Assembly: GCF_020715685.1 (NCBI RefSeq)
Contig: NZ_CP085840.1
Span: 3,038,001-3,102,000, forward strand
Reading direction: 5' to 3'
Origin: Dermatobacter hominis
Lineage (GTDB): Bacteria > Actinomycetota > Acidimicrobiia > Acidimicrobiales > Microtrichaceae
DNA length: 64,000 nucleotides
Below the pieces are notes generated by a model. The model did no database searches. It worked only from the letters and a program-made list of their open reading frames with translations, and had not been told where the DNA came from. Below, in pieces: positions 8,637 through 18,140 of this stretch. Positions within the stretch are counted from its first letter, which is position 1. Every line of letters begins with the position of its first letter. The position numbers were made by a program, and so were the translations under genes.

Positions 8637-9572
8637 ATGAGCCGTTGGGGCAACAGCCGAGAGCTGACCAAGAGCAGCTACGACCTGGTCAAGCAGAATC
8701 CGGAGATGAACCGCTACGCGGTCAAGGCTGCCGTCGCCGGTGCGGTCATCGGCGGGATCGGCTCGCTCGTCGGCGTCGTGCTCCTCGCCGTGGGCGACGC
8801 CGCCCTCGACGGCTCCAAGACCGTCCTCGGCATCGTCGCCATGATCCTCGGTGCGATCGCCGTGGTCGGCGCGGTCATCGCCGGCCTCACCGCTGCGAAC
8901 CTCCAACTGGCGGCGCTCGTGAGCGCCACCGACGACGTCCTCCACGGTCGCCCGCTCGACCACGACGCCGCCCGCTCCGCCGCGCACGCCAAGCTCGGCA
9001 CGCTGGTCCGCTGGTCGGCCATCTCGGTGGCGGTCGGCGCGCTCGTCGGCTTCATCCGGGGTGACAGCGACAACGGCATCGTCGTCCAGATCGTCCGGAC
9101 CCTCCTCGCCGGCATCGTCGCCAGTCTCTGGGCGATCGTCACGACCCTCGTCCTGCCGATCATCGTCCTCGAGCAGGTCGGCACGGTCGCCGCCATCAAG
9201 CGCTCCGCCAGCATCATCCGCGGCACCTGGGGCGAGTCGGTGTTCGGCACCGTCCGCATCGGTGCCCGGTTCGGACTGGTGTTCGCCCTGCCCGGGACAC
9301 TGCTCCTCGCCGGTGGCATCGCCCTCGGCCTGATCGTCCGCAGCACGCCCGCGATCGCCGCCGGTGCGGTGCTCGCCGTCGTCGGCGTCGGCCTCATCTT
9401 CATCGGCGCCGTGAAGGCCGCCACCTGCCGCAACGTGTTCGGCATCGCCCTCTACCGCTGGGCCACCGGCGACGGCGCCCTCGGCCCGTTCACCGACGCC
9501 GATCTCCGCGGTGCCGTGCGCACCCGTGGTGGTTCCCCGGCAGCCGCCGACGAGGTCGCTGCGGCCGCCTGA
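8637..9572 (+). CDS. DUF6159-type multi-pass membrane protein
   Basis: This is a 311-residue integral membrane protein with about six hydrophobic segments in three pairs (near residues 30-90, 125-175 and 205-260). The motif IVLEQVGTVAAIKRSASIIR followed by a TWGES-type segment is typical of the DUF6159 family, whose function is unknown. The frame is open to 8439, but the ATG at 8637 follows a GAAGGGA site and begins where the family homology begins. The C-terminal 40 residues are cytosolic and Ala-rich. It is the first core-genome gene to the right of the tRNA. Confidence 0.75.
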   Translation: MSRWGNSRELTKSSYDLVKQNPEMNRYAVKAAVAGAVIGGIGSLVGVVLLAVGDAALDGSKTVLGIVAMILGAIAVVGAVIAGLTAANLQLAALVSATDDVLHGRPLDHDAARSAAHAKLGTLVRWSAISVAVGALVGFIRGDSDNGIVVQIVRTLLAGIVASLWAIVTTLVLPIIVLEQVGTVAAIKRSASIIRGTWGESVFGTVRIGARFGLVFALPGTLLLAGGIALGLIVRSTPAIAAGAVLAVVGVGLIFIGAVKAATCRNVFGIALYRWATGDGALGPFTDADLRGAVRTRGGSPAAADEVAAAA

Positions 9573-9675
9573 CGAGACGCCAGGGCGGCGGGCCATCCGT
9601 CGGCGCCGGATGCCGACCCATCGGCAGCGCCAGCATGTCCGGCCTCTGACGTGCGCCCGAGCCCCCGAGAGCGGC

Positions 9676-10827
9676 TCAGCGTGAGGTTCGACGCCCGCTC
9701 CGGACGCCGCCGTAGATGGCGGTCCTGTTCAGGACGTCCATCAGCACCCGTTGCGCGGCCCAGCGCGGCACCCGGAACGCCGACCCGTTCGGCTGGTGGA
9801 TGACCATCCCGTCGTCCTGCAGGCCCACGATCGACCCCCAGCGGTACTTCGGCGGGGTGAACGAGACGAGCTTGGTCGACCCGCGCTCGGCGCGGCGGAT
9901 GTTGCGGACCACGACTCGGTACCCGAAGTTGCGCGCCGAGCTGCGCGCCGGATCGCTCGCCGCCACGTCGCCGACCGCGTAGATGTCGCGGTGACTCTGC
10001 ACCCGCAGATGCTCGTCAACCATTACGAACCCGTGCTCGTCCAGCATCTCCCGGGGCAGGAAGCCCGAGTTGGGCTGCACGTCGCCGATCGACCACAGCA
10101 CCAGGTCCGCGACGAAGGGTTCCTGGCCGGTGGTCCACTCGACGGGCGCCGTCGTGAGCCGATCGGTCGGCGATCCGGCGGGCACCGACGCTCGATGCCC
10201 CGGGTGGAGGTGGACGCCGGCCTCGGCGAGCTCTCGGATCAGGCGTCGACGGGTCTTCGGGTGGTAGCCGGGCAGCGGCTCGTCCTGGGCGTAGAACAGG
10301 TGGACATCGAGACCGGCCCGGCGCTTGGCCAGGTTGTACGCCGAGCTCACCCCGGTCGGGCCACCGCCGATGATCGCGATCGAGCTGGCGCGATCGATCG
10401 ATGTCGCGACCTCGGTGATCCCCGCCTCGACCGCTGCGAGGTCCTCCACCTCGCTGCGCCGCCAGAACCCGTTCGTCGTGCCCGAGGCGATCACCGCCAC
10501 GTCGTAGGGCAGCGAGACGAGCGCACCGCCGGCGTCGGCGACCTCGACGAGCTTCGCGTCGGTGTCGAGCGCCTTCACGGCGCCGTGCACGGTGCGCACG
10601 CGGTCGAGACGGCGGAACCGGTCGAGCGGGGTCAGGTAGTTGCGACGCCACAGATCAGGGTCGGCCAGGCGGGTGCCGAGCTCCTGACCGCTGACCAGCG
10701 CCGGCTTCGTCGAGACGCCGACCACGTCGAACGATCGTCCCAGGTGCGTCGCCACGAGCACGCCGGTGTCGCCCATCCCGATCACGACGACGCGGGTTCG
10801 TCCGTACGTCGAACGTCGTGGCAGCAC
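9676..10827 (-). CDS. FAD/NAD(P)-dependent oxidoreductase, NDH-2/AIF-like
   Basis: This is a flavoprotein of about 383 residues of the pyridine nucleotide-disulfide oxidoreductase class. An N-terminal dinucleotide-binding motif VVVIGMGDTG contacts FAD. A central AIIGGGPTGVSSAYNLAKR is the NAD(P)H site, and IYAVGDVAA is the C-terminal FAD-binding ATG/GD motif. No redox-active CxxC/CxxxxC pair is seen, and the C-terminus is amphipathic, as in type II NADH dehydrogenases and AIF/FSP1-like quinone reductases. The exact acceptor is unknown. The frame extends upstream to 11241, but that part is skewed shadow sequence. The GTG at 10827 just ahead of the Rossmann motif is my choice; it has no clear ribosome site, so the start is uncertain by some residues. 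Confidence 0.8.
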   Translation of the reverse strand: MLPRRSTYGRTRVVVIGMGDTGVLVATHLGRSFDVVGVSTKPALVSGQELGTRLADPDLWRRNYLTPLDRFRRLDRVRTVHGAVKALDTDAKLVEVADAGGALVSLPYDVAVIASGTTNGFWRRSEVEDLAAVEAGITEVATSIDRASSIAIIGGGPTGVSSAYNLAKRRAGLDVHLFYAQDEPLPGYHPKTRRRLIRELAEAGVHLHPGHRASVPAGSPTDRLTTAPVEWTTGQEPFVADLVLWSIGDVQPNSGFLPREMLDEHGFVMVDEHLRVQSHRDIYAVGDVAASDPARSSARNFGYRVVVRNIRRAERGSTKLVSFTPPKYRWGSIVGLQDDGMVIHQPNGSAFRVPRWAAQRVLMDVLNRTAIYGGVRSGRRTSR

Positions 10828-11020
10828 GGCAGCCAGTATCGCCCGCGCCGCTCGGCTCGGCGGCGACGAGTGCTCGTCGGCGTGTCGCCGTGGCGACCGA
10901 CCAGATCCGCCGGATCCATCGCGCCGATGGCCGTACGGCGGCCGACCGCCCGACTGAGGGCCGTGTCTCGCCGGTTCGCGGTGAAGGTGGGTTGCGCCAC
11001 CGGCGGGAACCTTCGCTCCC

Positions 11021-14000
11021 TCAGCAGACCACCGTGCCGATCGAGCCGTAGCCGCCCACGCCGCCGGGCAGCGCCTTGAGGAACTGCCCCGGCGCGGGCG
11101 GGCAGTTGGGGGGCGGGACCGGTTGCGGCGGGACCCAGCTGAACTCGCCGTTCCCGACGACGTGCAGATCACCGAGGTCGACGGTGACGCTGCCCTGGAC
11201 CGTCTTGCGCTTGTCGACGTTGTCCGACGGGGTGAACGCATTGGACGGGAACTGAACGGCGGTCTTGCCGGTGCCCGGTACGTACGAGAACCCGACGGGC
11301 TGACCGGTCACCTTGTCCTTGATCGACCAGGCGATCGACGCGTTCGGGTCGCCGATGTTGATGTTCGTCGGGACGGCGAAGAAGCGGATCGTGTCGTCCT
11401 CACCGCCGTAGCCGGCCGAGCTGCCGACCAGCCTGATCAAGGGCAGCGGCGCGATGTCGGCGTAGACGGCGAGGTTGCCGCCACGGTCGGCGAACCGCAC
11501 GTTGCTCAGCGCAAGGTGCGTCCCGGGCACCAGGCCGTCGAGCGAGGGCAGGCCGATGCTGCCGATGCTGTTGTTCACCAGCGGCGCCACGATGGAACTC
11601 GCGATCTCGTCCAGCAGGTCGGTCACCGACGTGATGCCCGAGCCGCCGTTGCCGCCCGTCCCACGACCGCAGAACCCGTACGACAGGAAGTAGGAGGTCT
11701 CGTAGTTCACCTGGCAGCCGCCCGTGACCTGCAGGTCGATGATCGGCGAGTCGAACACCGGCTTCACCGACCGAGCCGCAGGGTCGAACGTCAGGCCGAT
11801 GTTCGTGTACGCCGCGACCGAGTAGGAGATCGCGCTCGGCGCCTCGGGCGCCGTCCGCAGCGCCACCCGGACGTCCGGTGCCACGACCGGCGCCGTCGGT
11901 CGCTCGTTCAGCCCCTGCGGGCTCGTCACTCCGAGCACCATCGGTGCGACCTCCGGTCTCGTGGTCAGCGAGAACCCGCTGATCGGCAGCGCGAAGTCCT
12001 TGATGTCCGCCAGGCCGTTGGTGGTCTGCGAGAACGACGGTCCCTGCGCCAGGGCGCGCAACGCCAGGTTGATGAGGCGCGGATCGACCACGATCCCCAG
12101 TCCGGCGGCCGTGCCGGTCGTGTCGCGGTGGGACACGACGAGGTCCTCGAGCTTGGTCGTCACCGTCGGGGAGAACACGTTGGGGAACCGCGCGAACAGC
12201 TGCGTGCCGATCGGTTGCACCGTGTTCGACGCCAACGAAGCGTCGGCCACCACCTCGACGCCGTTGCGGCCGATCAGGCTCTGGTCGCCGCTGCACCCGG
12301 GCGGCGCCCCCGATGCGCTGCACCACGCGTTGTCGATGTTGCCGATGTGCGGCCGTATGACAGCTCCACCCGTCGAGGAGTTCCCGATGCTGATCGGGTC
12401 GATCGTCAGGTTCGGGAGGTACGTGTCGAGGTCCAGGCCGGACATCAGCTTGGTGATCGTCCCGCCGTCCCCGAGCGCGTCGTCGAGCGCGCCGTTGACG
12501 CCGTCCTCGACCGACCCCGGCGCCTTCCCGGCGACGATCAGGAAGCCGAGGACGCACGGCGTCAGCAGCCAGTCGTACCAGGGCATGTCGAGGTTCGTGT
12601 CCGGCTCGGTCCGCACCTTGAACCGGGGGAGGATGCCGGTACCGAAGCCCGCCGAGTCGGCCCAGATGTCGGCGGTCGACTCGAACTCGACGTCGAGGGT
12701 CAGCCCGAAGCACGGCGTCCCGAGGAACTGCAGGCCGACATCCGCGTGACCTTCCCCGCTGATGAGCGCCTCGAGCGCGCCCACCGCGCCAAGCGGCTCG
12801 TCGGTCACCTCGGGGAAGGAGGTGTGCGGGTCGACGAACCGCAGGTCGACGTCGGCCTCGGGCCGGACGGCGTTGCTGCCCCAGACCGTGATCGCGTAGT
12901 AGTTCGAGAGGACGCCGTCGAGCTGGTCGGACAGGGCTCCCACGACCTTCGACTCGAGCAAGCCGCCGACCGCCGCTTCGACGTCGTCGGCCGGAAGGCC
13001 GTTGGTGTCGGTCACGGCGTTCGGGTTCCCGTTGCCCGGGTCGGGTGAGATCGTCGCGAACGCACCGACCGAGTGCGTGATCGCACCGCTCCGGGTCACC
13101 GGGTCCTGGCCGATGTGCACCGTCGATCGATCGGCACCGGCGAAGAACTGCGGCCCCGACTGGGTCAGCAGCGGCTCGAACGCCTCACCGCCGAGCCGGA
13201 AGTAGAAGTCGTTCTCGATGACCTCGGCGATGAGCTGGAAGCCCGGCTCGGTCGGCGGGATCGGGATCCAGCCGTCGAAGTACCCGCGGTTCGAACCCCT
13301 GCCGTCGTTCGCGTAGCAGTAGAGGTTGCCCTCGACGGGGAACACCTGGCGCTCGTCGGCGGCGGTCCCGCCGACCGGGCGGAGGTGGAAGATCGGATAG
13401 AGCGCCCGCACCGGGAAGCCCTTGTTGACGTCCTGGACGTCGACCTGGACACGCATCTGCCACGTGGAACCCGACCCCCGGAACTCCACGCCGCGCGTGC
13501 CGTTTATCGTGTTCTCGCCGACCGGCTCCAGGGTGAAGTTGGCGAAGACCTGGTCGAGGCGGAGCGAGTACTTGGCGAACACGTCGTGCTCGGGCGTGAT
13601 CAGCTGATCGGGCACGAGCCCTTCCGGCGCAGGCAGGGTGCCGGTGCCGCCGGGCGCGCTGCAGGCGCCGGACGTCGACTCGTACGGAACCGACACGCCG
13701 GTCGTCGGGGGCGCCGGGCTGCGCGTGGCGTGGAGCTCCGGGTCGGCCACCAGGGTCTCGGGGAACGCGACCACCGTGTCCAAGAGACCGCCGGCGAACT
13801 TCTCCTTCGCCCGCTGGAAGCCGCCGCGGGTGGTCGCGGCGTCCTTGCGGAGCTCGTCCGTGAGCCGGTCCCGGCCCTCGGCCGTTCCCAGGTCGGCCAC
13901 GACTCGTCTGGCCTCCTCGCGGTACTCGGCGGGGATCGACTCGAGGATCGACGGGTCGGCGATCGCAGCCTGGGCGTCCGGCAGGATCTCGGTGAGCTTC

Positions 14001-14143
14001 GTCTCGACCTGCTCGTCGGTCATGTTGACGATGTTGGTCGCGTCCGGCGGCGTCTCGGGCGGTGCGCAACTCGCCAGTCCGAATGCTGCGAGCGCGATTC
14101 CGAGGACGACGGCGACGGCTCGTCGCGCAGGTACGAGGCCCAT
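11021..14143 (-). CDS. Very large exported lipoprotein of unknown function
   Basis: This is a 1040-residue protein with a clear lipoprotein signal: basic start, hydrophobic core, and lipobox LASC with Cys at about 26, then a Pro-rich linker. A helical stretch (about 40-130) is followed by a long, mostly beta-rich, Gly/Asn/Pro-rich body with scattered cysteines (for example TPCFG, TPCVLG, CSASGAPPGCS) that could form disulfides outside the cell. Two segments (VNGALDDALGDG...LPNLTI near 520-560, and VNNSIGSIGLPSLDG near 855-870) share an amphipathic-helix-then-Leu-Pro pattern loosely recalling TULIP/BPI lipid-binding proteins; this is speculative. The C-terminus is Pro-rich and ends in Cys. The neighbour across 145 bases is a divergent lipoprotein peptidase. 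Confidence 0.7.
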   Translation of the reverse strand: MGLVPARRAVAVVLGIALAAFGLASCAPPETPPDATNIVNMTDEQVETKLTEILPDAQAAIADPSILESIPAEYREEARRVVADLGTAEGRDRLTDELRKDAATTRGGFQRAKEKFAGGLLDTVVAFPETLVADPELHATRSPAPPTTGVSVPYESTSGACSAPGGTGTLPAPEGLVPDQLITPEHDVFAKYSLRLDQVFANFTLEPVGENTINGTRGVEFRGSGSTWQMRVQVDVQDVNKGFPVRALYPIFHLRPVGGTAADERQVFPVEGNLYCYANDGRGSNRGYFDGWIPIPPTEPGFQLIAEVIENDFYFRLGGEAFEPLLTQSGPQFFAGADRSTVHIGQDPVTRSGAITHSVGAFATISPDPGNGNPNAVTDTNGLPADDVEAAVGGLLESKVVGALSDQLDGVLSNYYAITVWGSNAVRPEADVDLRFVDPHTSFPEVTDEPLGAVGALEALISGEGHADVGLQFLGTPCFGLTLDVEFESTADIWADSAGFGTGILPRFKVRTEPDTNLDMPWYDWLLTPCVLGFLIVAGKAPGSVEDGVNGALDDALGDGGTITKLMSGLDLDTYLPNLTIDPISIGNSSTGGAVIRPHIGNIDNAWCSASGAPPGCSGDQSLIGRNGVEVVADASLASNTVQPIGTQLFARFPNVFSPTVTTKLEDLVVSHRDTTGTAAGLGIVVDPRLINLALRALAQGPSFSQTTNGLADIKDFALPISGFSLTTRPEVAPMVLGVTSPQGLNERPTAPVVAPDVRVALRTAPEAPSAISYSVAAYTNIGLTFDPAARSVKPVFDSPIIDLQVTGGCQVNYETSYFLSYGFCGRGTGGNGGSGITSVTDLLDEIASSIVAPLVNNSIGSIGLPSLDGLVPGTHLALSNVRFADRGGNLAVYADIAPLPLIRLVGSSAGYGGEDDTIRFFAVPTNINIGDPNASIAWSIKDKVTGQPVGFSYVPGTGKTAVQFPSNAFTPSDNVDKRKTVQGSVTVDLGDLHVVGNGEFSWVPPQPVPPPNCPPAPGQFLKALPGGVGGYGSIGTVVC

Positions 14144-14288
14144 GGTGGGTGCCCTCCCTTCCTACGGATCCCCGCAGGGATCGGACGGAACCTACCGAAG
14201 TCCGGCACTCCGACGTCGGGGATCCTGATGCCCCGCGACGCGACGCGACCTACCATCCGACCCACAACCGTCGAAGCCGGGGGGCCAC

Positions 14289-15410
14289 ATGGGACGGATC
14301 CGCAGGTTCTGGGTCGCGCTGGCGGCCGTCGGTGCGACCATCGCGGTGGTCAGCGGGTGCACCGCACCGCCGACCACGCCGCAGCAGCAGGTCGACCAGA
14401 TCGTGCAGTTCGTGGAGGCGACACGCGGCCACGAGTTCGTGACGCCGCCGGTCGTCGAGTTCCTCTCCGAGTCCGACTTCCGCGCCGAGGTGCTCGCTTC
14501 GCTCGACGCCGCCAAGCCCGGCGTCGACGCCGACGAGGTCGCCTTCACCGCCCTCGGCTGGATCCAACCCGGCGTCTCGCTCTGGGAGCAGTACCAGATC
14601 GCCTTCGGCGGGGGAGTCGTCGGCTTCTACGACCCGGTCACCGAGGCGCTCAAGGTCCGAGGCACCGACCTCACGCCCTACCGGCGAGAGGTCATCGCCC
14701 ACGAGCTCACCCACGCCCTCGACGACCAGCTCTTCGACCTGAACGACATCAGCAGCGACGGCCTCATCGACGAGGACTACCTCGCCGCCCTCGTGGCGAT
14801 CGAGGGCAGCGCCTCCGAGGTGCAGCGCAAGTACTTCGACTCGATGTCCGACCTCGAGCGGTTCCAGGACCTGGCCGAGCAGCTCCAGCTCGGCTCGGAC
14901 CCCGCGCTCCTCCAGGTGCCGATCACGCTGCTCACCCTCACGAGCGCGCCCTACCTGCGCGGTGCCCTGTTCCAGGACGAGCTCATCGCCGCGCTCGGCA
15001 ATCCCGCCGGGCCGGACCTGTCGCTCACCCGCTATCCGGAGACGACCGAGCAGGCCTTCGACACCGCCCGCTTCCTCGCCGACGAGCCGGCGGTCCCCGT
15101 CGCCACCCCGCCCGCGGGAGGCGCCGCAGTGCGCTCGGGCCCGTTCGGGCAGTTCATGCTCACGCTCCTCCTGCGGGAAGGGCTGGCCCTCGACGCCGTC
15201 GACCCGGTCACCGTCGGATGGGCCGGCGACGCCTACGTCACCTGGTCCGACGGCACGACCGACTGCCTGCGCCTCGATACGAAGATGGACAACGCGACGC
15301 AGGCCACCGCGCTCGCCGGTGCCCTGTCCACGTGGTCGAGCCGGCACCCCGGCGCCACGATCGAAGCGACGGCACCCGACACAGTCCGCCTCACCTCCTG
15401 CGCCGGCTGA
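14289..15410 (+). CDS. Lipoprotein with a HExxH metallopeptidase site
   Basis: This is a 373-residue exported lipoprotein. The signal ends in lipobox VSGC (Cys 24) and is followed by a Thr/Pro/Gln-rich linker. A zinc motif HELTH lies at residues 138-142 in VIAHELTHALDDQ, with a Glu-rich helix about 30 residues later (IEGSASEVQRKYF) that may give the third ligand, as in M48/minigluzincin-like peptidases. The rest is helical. The ATG has a GGGGGG-type site 6-8 bases upstream. Its substrate is unknown. It is divergent from the giant lipoprotein, so the two may share a 145-base promoter region and possibly work together in envelope maintenance (inference). Confidence 0.75.
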   Translation: MGRIRRFWVALAAVGATIAVVSGCTAPPTTPQQQVDQIVQFVEATRGHEFVTPPVVEFLSESDFRAEVLASLDAAKPGVDADEVAFTALGWIQPGVSLWEQYQIAFGGGVVGFYDPVTEALKVRGTDLTPYRREVIAHELTHALDDQLFDLNDISSDGLIDEDYLAALVAIEGSASEVQRKYFDSMSDLERFQDLAEQLQLGSDPALLQVPITLLTLTSAPYLRGALFQDELIAALGNPAGPDLSLTRYPETTEQAFDTARFLADEPAVPVATPPAGGAAVRSGPFGQFMLTLLLREGLALDAVDPVTVGWAGDAYVTWSDGTTDCLRLDTKMDNATQATALAGALSTWSSRHPGATIEATAPDTVRLTSCAG

Positions 15411-15456
15411 GCGCGCGCTGCCGGTTCTCGCCGGCGACGCCGGGCCGGCTGAGGGA

Positions 15457-16317
15457 TCAGCTGGTGCGCTGCCAGAAGCCGACCTGGTCGTCGGCCATCT
15501 CGATGGGATCGGTGATGTCGTTGGCCTCGCGGAACTCGTGCACCGCCTGGCGGCAGCCGAGCGGGTGGCCGTAGTCGTCGAGGATGACCCAGCCACCGAC
15601 CGACAACTTCGGGTACAGGTTGGTGAGCGCGTCCATCGTCGACTGGTAGTAGTCGGCGTCCAGGCGCATGATCGCCAGCTGGTCGATCGGAGCGGTCGGC
15701 AGGGACTCGTTGAACCAGCCCTTGATGAACACGACGCGCTCGTCCCAGAGGCCGTAGCGCTCGAAGTTGTCGCGCACCATGTCCGCGCCGGCGGCGAACA
15801 GCCCGACCTTCTTCAGGAGCTCGTGCGCGATGACGTCGTCCATGCACGACTCCGCGTCGGGCTCCGGGAGGCCCTCGAACGAATCGGCCAGGATCACCTT
15901 CCGATCCGTGGCCCCGTGGATGTCGAGGATGCCCTTCATGAGGATCGACTGACCGCCGCGGAACACGCCCGCCTCGAGCAGGTCGCCCGGCACCCCGTCG
16001 GACAGCACCCGCTCCACGCAGGAGTGCACGTTGTCGACGTTGGCCTGCGAACCGAGTGTGTGGGCGGGCAGCAGGTTGCCCTGCACCGTCCAATACAGGT
16101 CGGTCGGCGACAGCGCGAGCGCCACCAGGTTCTGGTTGTGGCGGTACTTGTACTTGAGCTGCCGCTTGAACAGCCACATCCTCGCCAGGTCGACCTTGGT
16201 CGGTGGCTTCGGGTTGCTGTACAGCGAGTTGCGCAGCGCCGCCTTCAACAGCTCGATGTAGCGCTGCTGCGCATCCTCGAGCGAGACGGTGCCCGTCCGT
16301 TCCGAGACGTCGGTCAT
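15457..16317 (-). CDS. TylF/MycF-type SAM-dependent O-methyltransferase
   Basis: This is a 286-residue methyltransferase of the TylF (macrocin O-methyltransferase) family. The SAM motif is DLLEAGVFRGGQS, followed by an ADSFEGLP motif, and the metal/catalytic region is AIMRLDADYYQSTMDALTNLYP...GGWVILDDYG with the conserved Asp pair. Characterised relatives methylate sugar hydroxyls of macrolides and related glycans. No antibiotic or sugar gene is adjacent, so the acceptor is unknown, and many bacteria carry such genes in surface-glycan loci. An upstream ATG adds ten residues, but the ATG at 16317 sits behind an AGGGAGGG site and is preferred. Confidence 0.85.
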   Translation of the reverse strand: MTDVSERTGTVSLEDAQQRYIELLKAALRNSLYSNPKPPTKVDLARMWLFKRQLKYKYRHNQNLVALALSPTDLYWTVQGNLLPAHTLGSQANVDNVHSCVERVLSDGVPGDLLEAGVFRGGQSILMKGILDIHGATDRKVILADSFEGLPEPDAESCMDDVIAHELLKKVGLFAAGADMVRDNFERYGLWDERVVFIKGWFNESLPTAPIDQLAIMRLDADYYQSTMDALTNLYPKLSVGGWVILDDYGHPLGCRQAVHEFREANDITDPIEMADDQVGFWQRTS

Positions 16318-16464
16318 CGGAGTCCCTCCCTCTGACGTCCACGTCATGCGGTCGTCGGCGCGAGTGTGCCCGAGATGCGCCTGCCTGACAATTGGTCAGT
16401 CAGATCGGGTCCCATGGGCCGGTCCTCGAGATGGCTCGTCCGGGACACACGCCCGCTGACGCGA

Positions 16465-16492
16465 CGAGGGGAGCCCGTTCGGGCTCCCCTCG
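16465..16492. terminator. Hairpin terminator
   Basis: A perfect 13-bp GC-rich stem (CGAGGGGAGCCCG and its complement) with a 2-base TT centre. It lies 45 bases past the stop of the minus-strand lipoprotein gene at 16538. No T-tract follows, as is common in high-GC actinomycetes. Confidence 0.7.
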
Positions 16493-16537
16493 GTCGAGTG
16501 TCTCAGTTCGTGACGCCGTGGTCGGCGCCGAGCCGGA

Positions 16538-17251
16538 TCAGGGCAGCGCCGGCGTGATCGTCGTGTTGAAGAAGCTGCCGACGGGACCGGTGCAGCTGTT
16601 CGGCACCTCGATGATGCCGCCGACGATGGCCACGCTCGACATCGAGGTCAGCTTGGTCTGGATGGTGGAGCCGACCGGACCGGTCGCCTTCACCTGCAGG
16701 CGCACCTGCGGCATCTGGATCTCCTGGCCCGGGATGAACGGACCCGGGACCCGGTACACCAGGTCGGTGCCCTCGACCTTCACGCTCGGCATGCCCGAGC
16801 CGGCGTTGATGCTGGACGACAGCACCGTGTCGAGCAGCTGCATGTTGGGCGACAGCGGGAACCGGATGGTCATCCCGACCATCGAGCTCAGGGAGTACCC
16901 CGACACCTCGACCGGCGGGATGAACGGGCCCGGCGTCACCATCATGTAGAACTCGCTGCCCTGCGGGGCGCTCGGCGGCGCCGTCACGTTCACCGACGCG
17001 GACTGGTTGAACGGGAAGTTCCCCACCGGCGTGAACGCGGTGCAGGCCATCGTGAAGTTGGTCCACACGCCACCCGTCGGCTGCGAGAACGGGATCGTCG
17101 TCGAGGTGGTCGTGGTGGTCGTCGTGCCACCGCCTCCACCCGGACCGGCCGGTTCGGGCGCGCACGCCACCCCCACGGCCACGACCGCCGCTGCACAAGC
17201 CGCCAGGGCCGCACGCGCCACACCAGACTTCTTCATCATCACCATCGCCAT
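16538..17251 (-). CDS. Small exported lipoprotein with Thr-rich linker
   Basis: This is a 237-residue secreted lipoprotein. The signal peptide ends in VACAPEP, with the lipid-anchored Cys near residue 30, followed by a Gly run and a Thr run (about residues 38-52) acting as a flexible tether. The remaining ~180 residues are beta-rich with repeated Pro-Gly-Pro-Phe-Ile-Pro motifs (near residues 108 and 168) and two cysteines, suggesting a compact extracellular beta-sandwich. I do not recognise the family. A hairpin terminator follows. Several in-frame ATGs lie within the first six codons; the first has a GGGGG tract about 8 bases upstream. Confidence 0.7.
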   Translation of the reverse strand: MAMVMMKKSGVARAALAACAAAVVAVGVACAPEPAGPGGGGGTTTTTTTSTTIPFSQPTGGVWTNFTMACTAFTPVGNFPFNQSASVNVTAPPSAPQGSEFYMMVTPGPFIPPVEVSGYSLSSMVGMTIRFPLSPNMQLLDTVLSSSINAGSGMPSVKVEGTDLVYRVPGPFIPGQEIQMPQVRLQVKATGPVGSTIQTKLTSMSSVAIVGGIIEVPNSCTGPVGSFFNTTITPALP

Positions 17252-17426
17252 TCTCGATCCCCCCAGATCGCTGAGTCGCGTGACCGTAACACTTGAACGG
17301 CACTCAGGAATAGACCCCGCTAGAGCGAATTCTCCTCACTCAACTGAAGCCAACTCCGAACGGGTTCTCCGCAGCTACCGCCACGCACGGTGCTCGAACG
17401 GTGCTCGGCTGCGACACTGAGCAGTC

Positions 17427-18140
17427 ATGGACTGGCAGGCCGATGCTGCGACGGGCCTGCCCCGGCATGCGCTCGCCTACGAGCCGGACGCGGACCTCTA
17501 CGTCGCGATGGTCGACGAGCACGGTCCACCCGCCTGGCTCGACGAGCTCGACCTCCGGCCTGCGCCGCCCACGCTGCACGTCGGCACGCACGCCGGGTCG
17601 ACGGACGAGTGGCTGCTGGCCGACCAGGCCCGGTCGATGGAGCTCGCGCTGCGATCCCGGCTGCTCGACGAGCGACGCGACGTGGTGTTCGGCGCGTTGC
17701 CCGGCACGGACGCGGCGGCCGAGGAGCTGCTCGCCGAGGTGACGTCGTGGCTCCGTGGGCACGACATCGACCACGACCCGCCCGATCCCGACGAGCACCC
17801 GCTCGCCGCCGCCGGCCGGCTGGTCCAGGACGACCTCTGCCTGATGGCCCGGCGCGACGGAGCCTGGCACCTCGACGCCGGCGTGCTGGCCTTCCCGTCG
17901 CACTGGCGGCTGCACGACCGCATCGGCCTGCCGATGCCGCTGGTCCACGAGCACGTCGCCCACTACGACGAGATCGGCGACCGGGTCGACCGCTTCTTCG
18001 ACCGGCTCCCGGTCGGCCGGGTGGTCCGGCGTCGCAACCTGTCGGTTCAACCGCACCCGCACCTCTACTGCCCGACGGCGAAGTCCGAGATGCGGCCCGA
18101 CGTGCACCGGGTGCAGCCCGACGGTCACCCCGGATTCTGA
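17427..18140 (+). CDS. DUF3445 (haem-dependent N-demethylase-like) protein, C-terminally shortened
   Basis: This is a 237-residue member of the DUF3445 / haem-dependent oxidative N-demethylase (HDOD) family. Recognisable parts are LMARRDGAWHLDAGVLAFPSHW, KIG-like HDRIGLPMPLVHEHV, a DRVDRFFDRLPVG helix and the RRRNLSVQPHPHLY motif, corresponding to the N-terminal and central part of the family. The usual C-terminal segment with an ERQTLRRLP-type motif is absent: the frame stops inside an inverted repeat (18126-18190) and no continuation is seen in the other frames. It is therefore either a natural short form or a truncated, inactive gene. The next gene is convergent. Confidence 0.7.
   Translation: MDWQADAATGLPRHALAYEPDADLYVAMVDEHGPPAWLDELDLRPAPPTLHVGTHAGSTDEWLLADQARSMELALRSRLLDERRDVVFGALPGTDAAAEELLAEVTSWLRGHDIDHDPPDPDEHPLAAAGRLVQDDLCLMARRDGAWHLDAGVLAFPSHWRLHDRIGLPMPLVHEHVAHYDEIGDRVDRFFDRLPVGRVVRRRNLSVQPHPHLYCPTAKSEMRPDVHRVQPDGHPGF

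Noticed and set aside
11123-13048. 641-residue plus-strand frame opposite the giant lipoprotein
   Set aside because: Arg/Val/Asp-rich shadow; the minus-strand frame has a signal peptide and lipobox.
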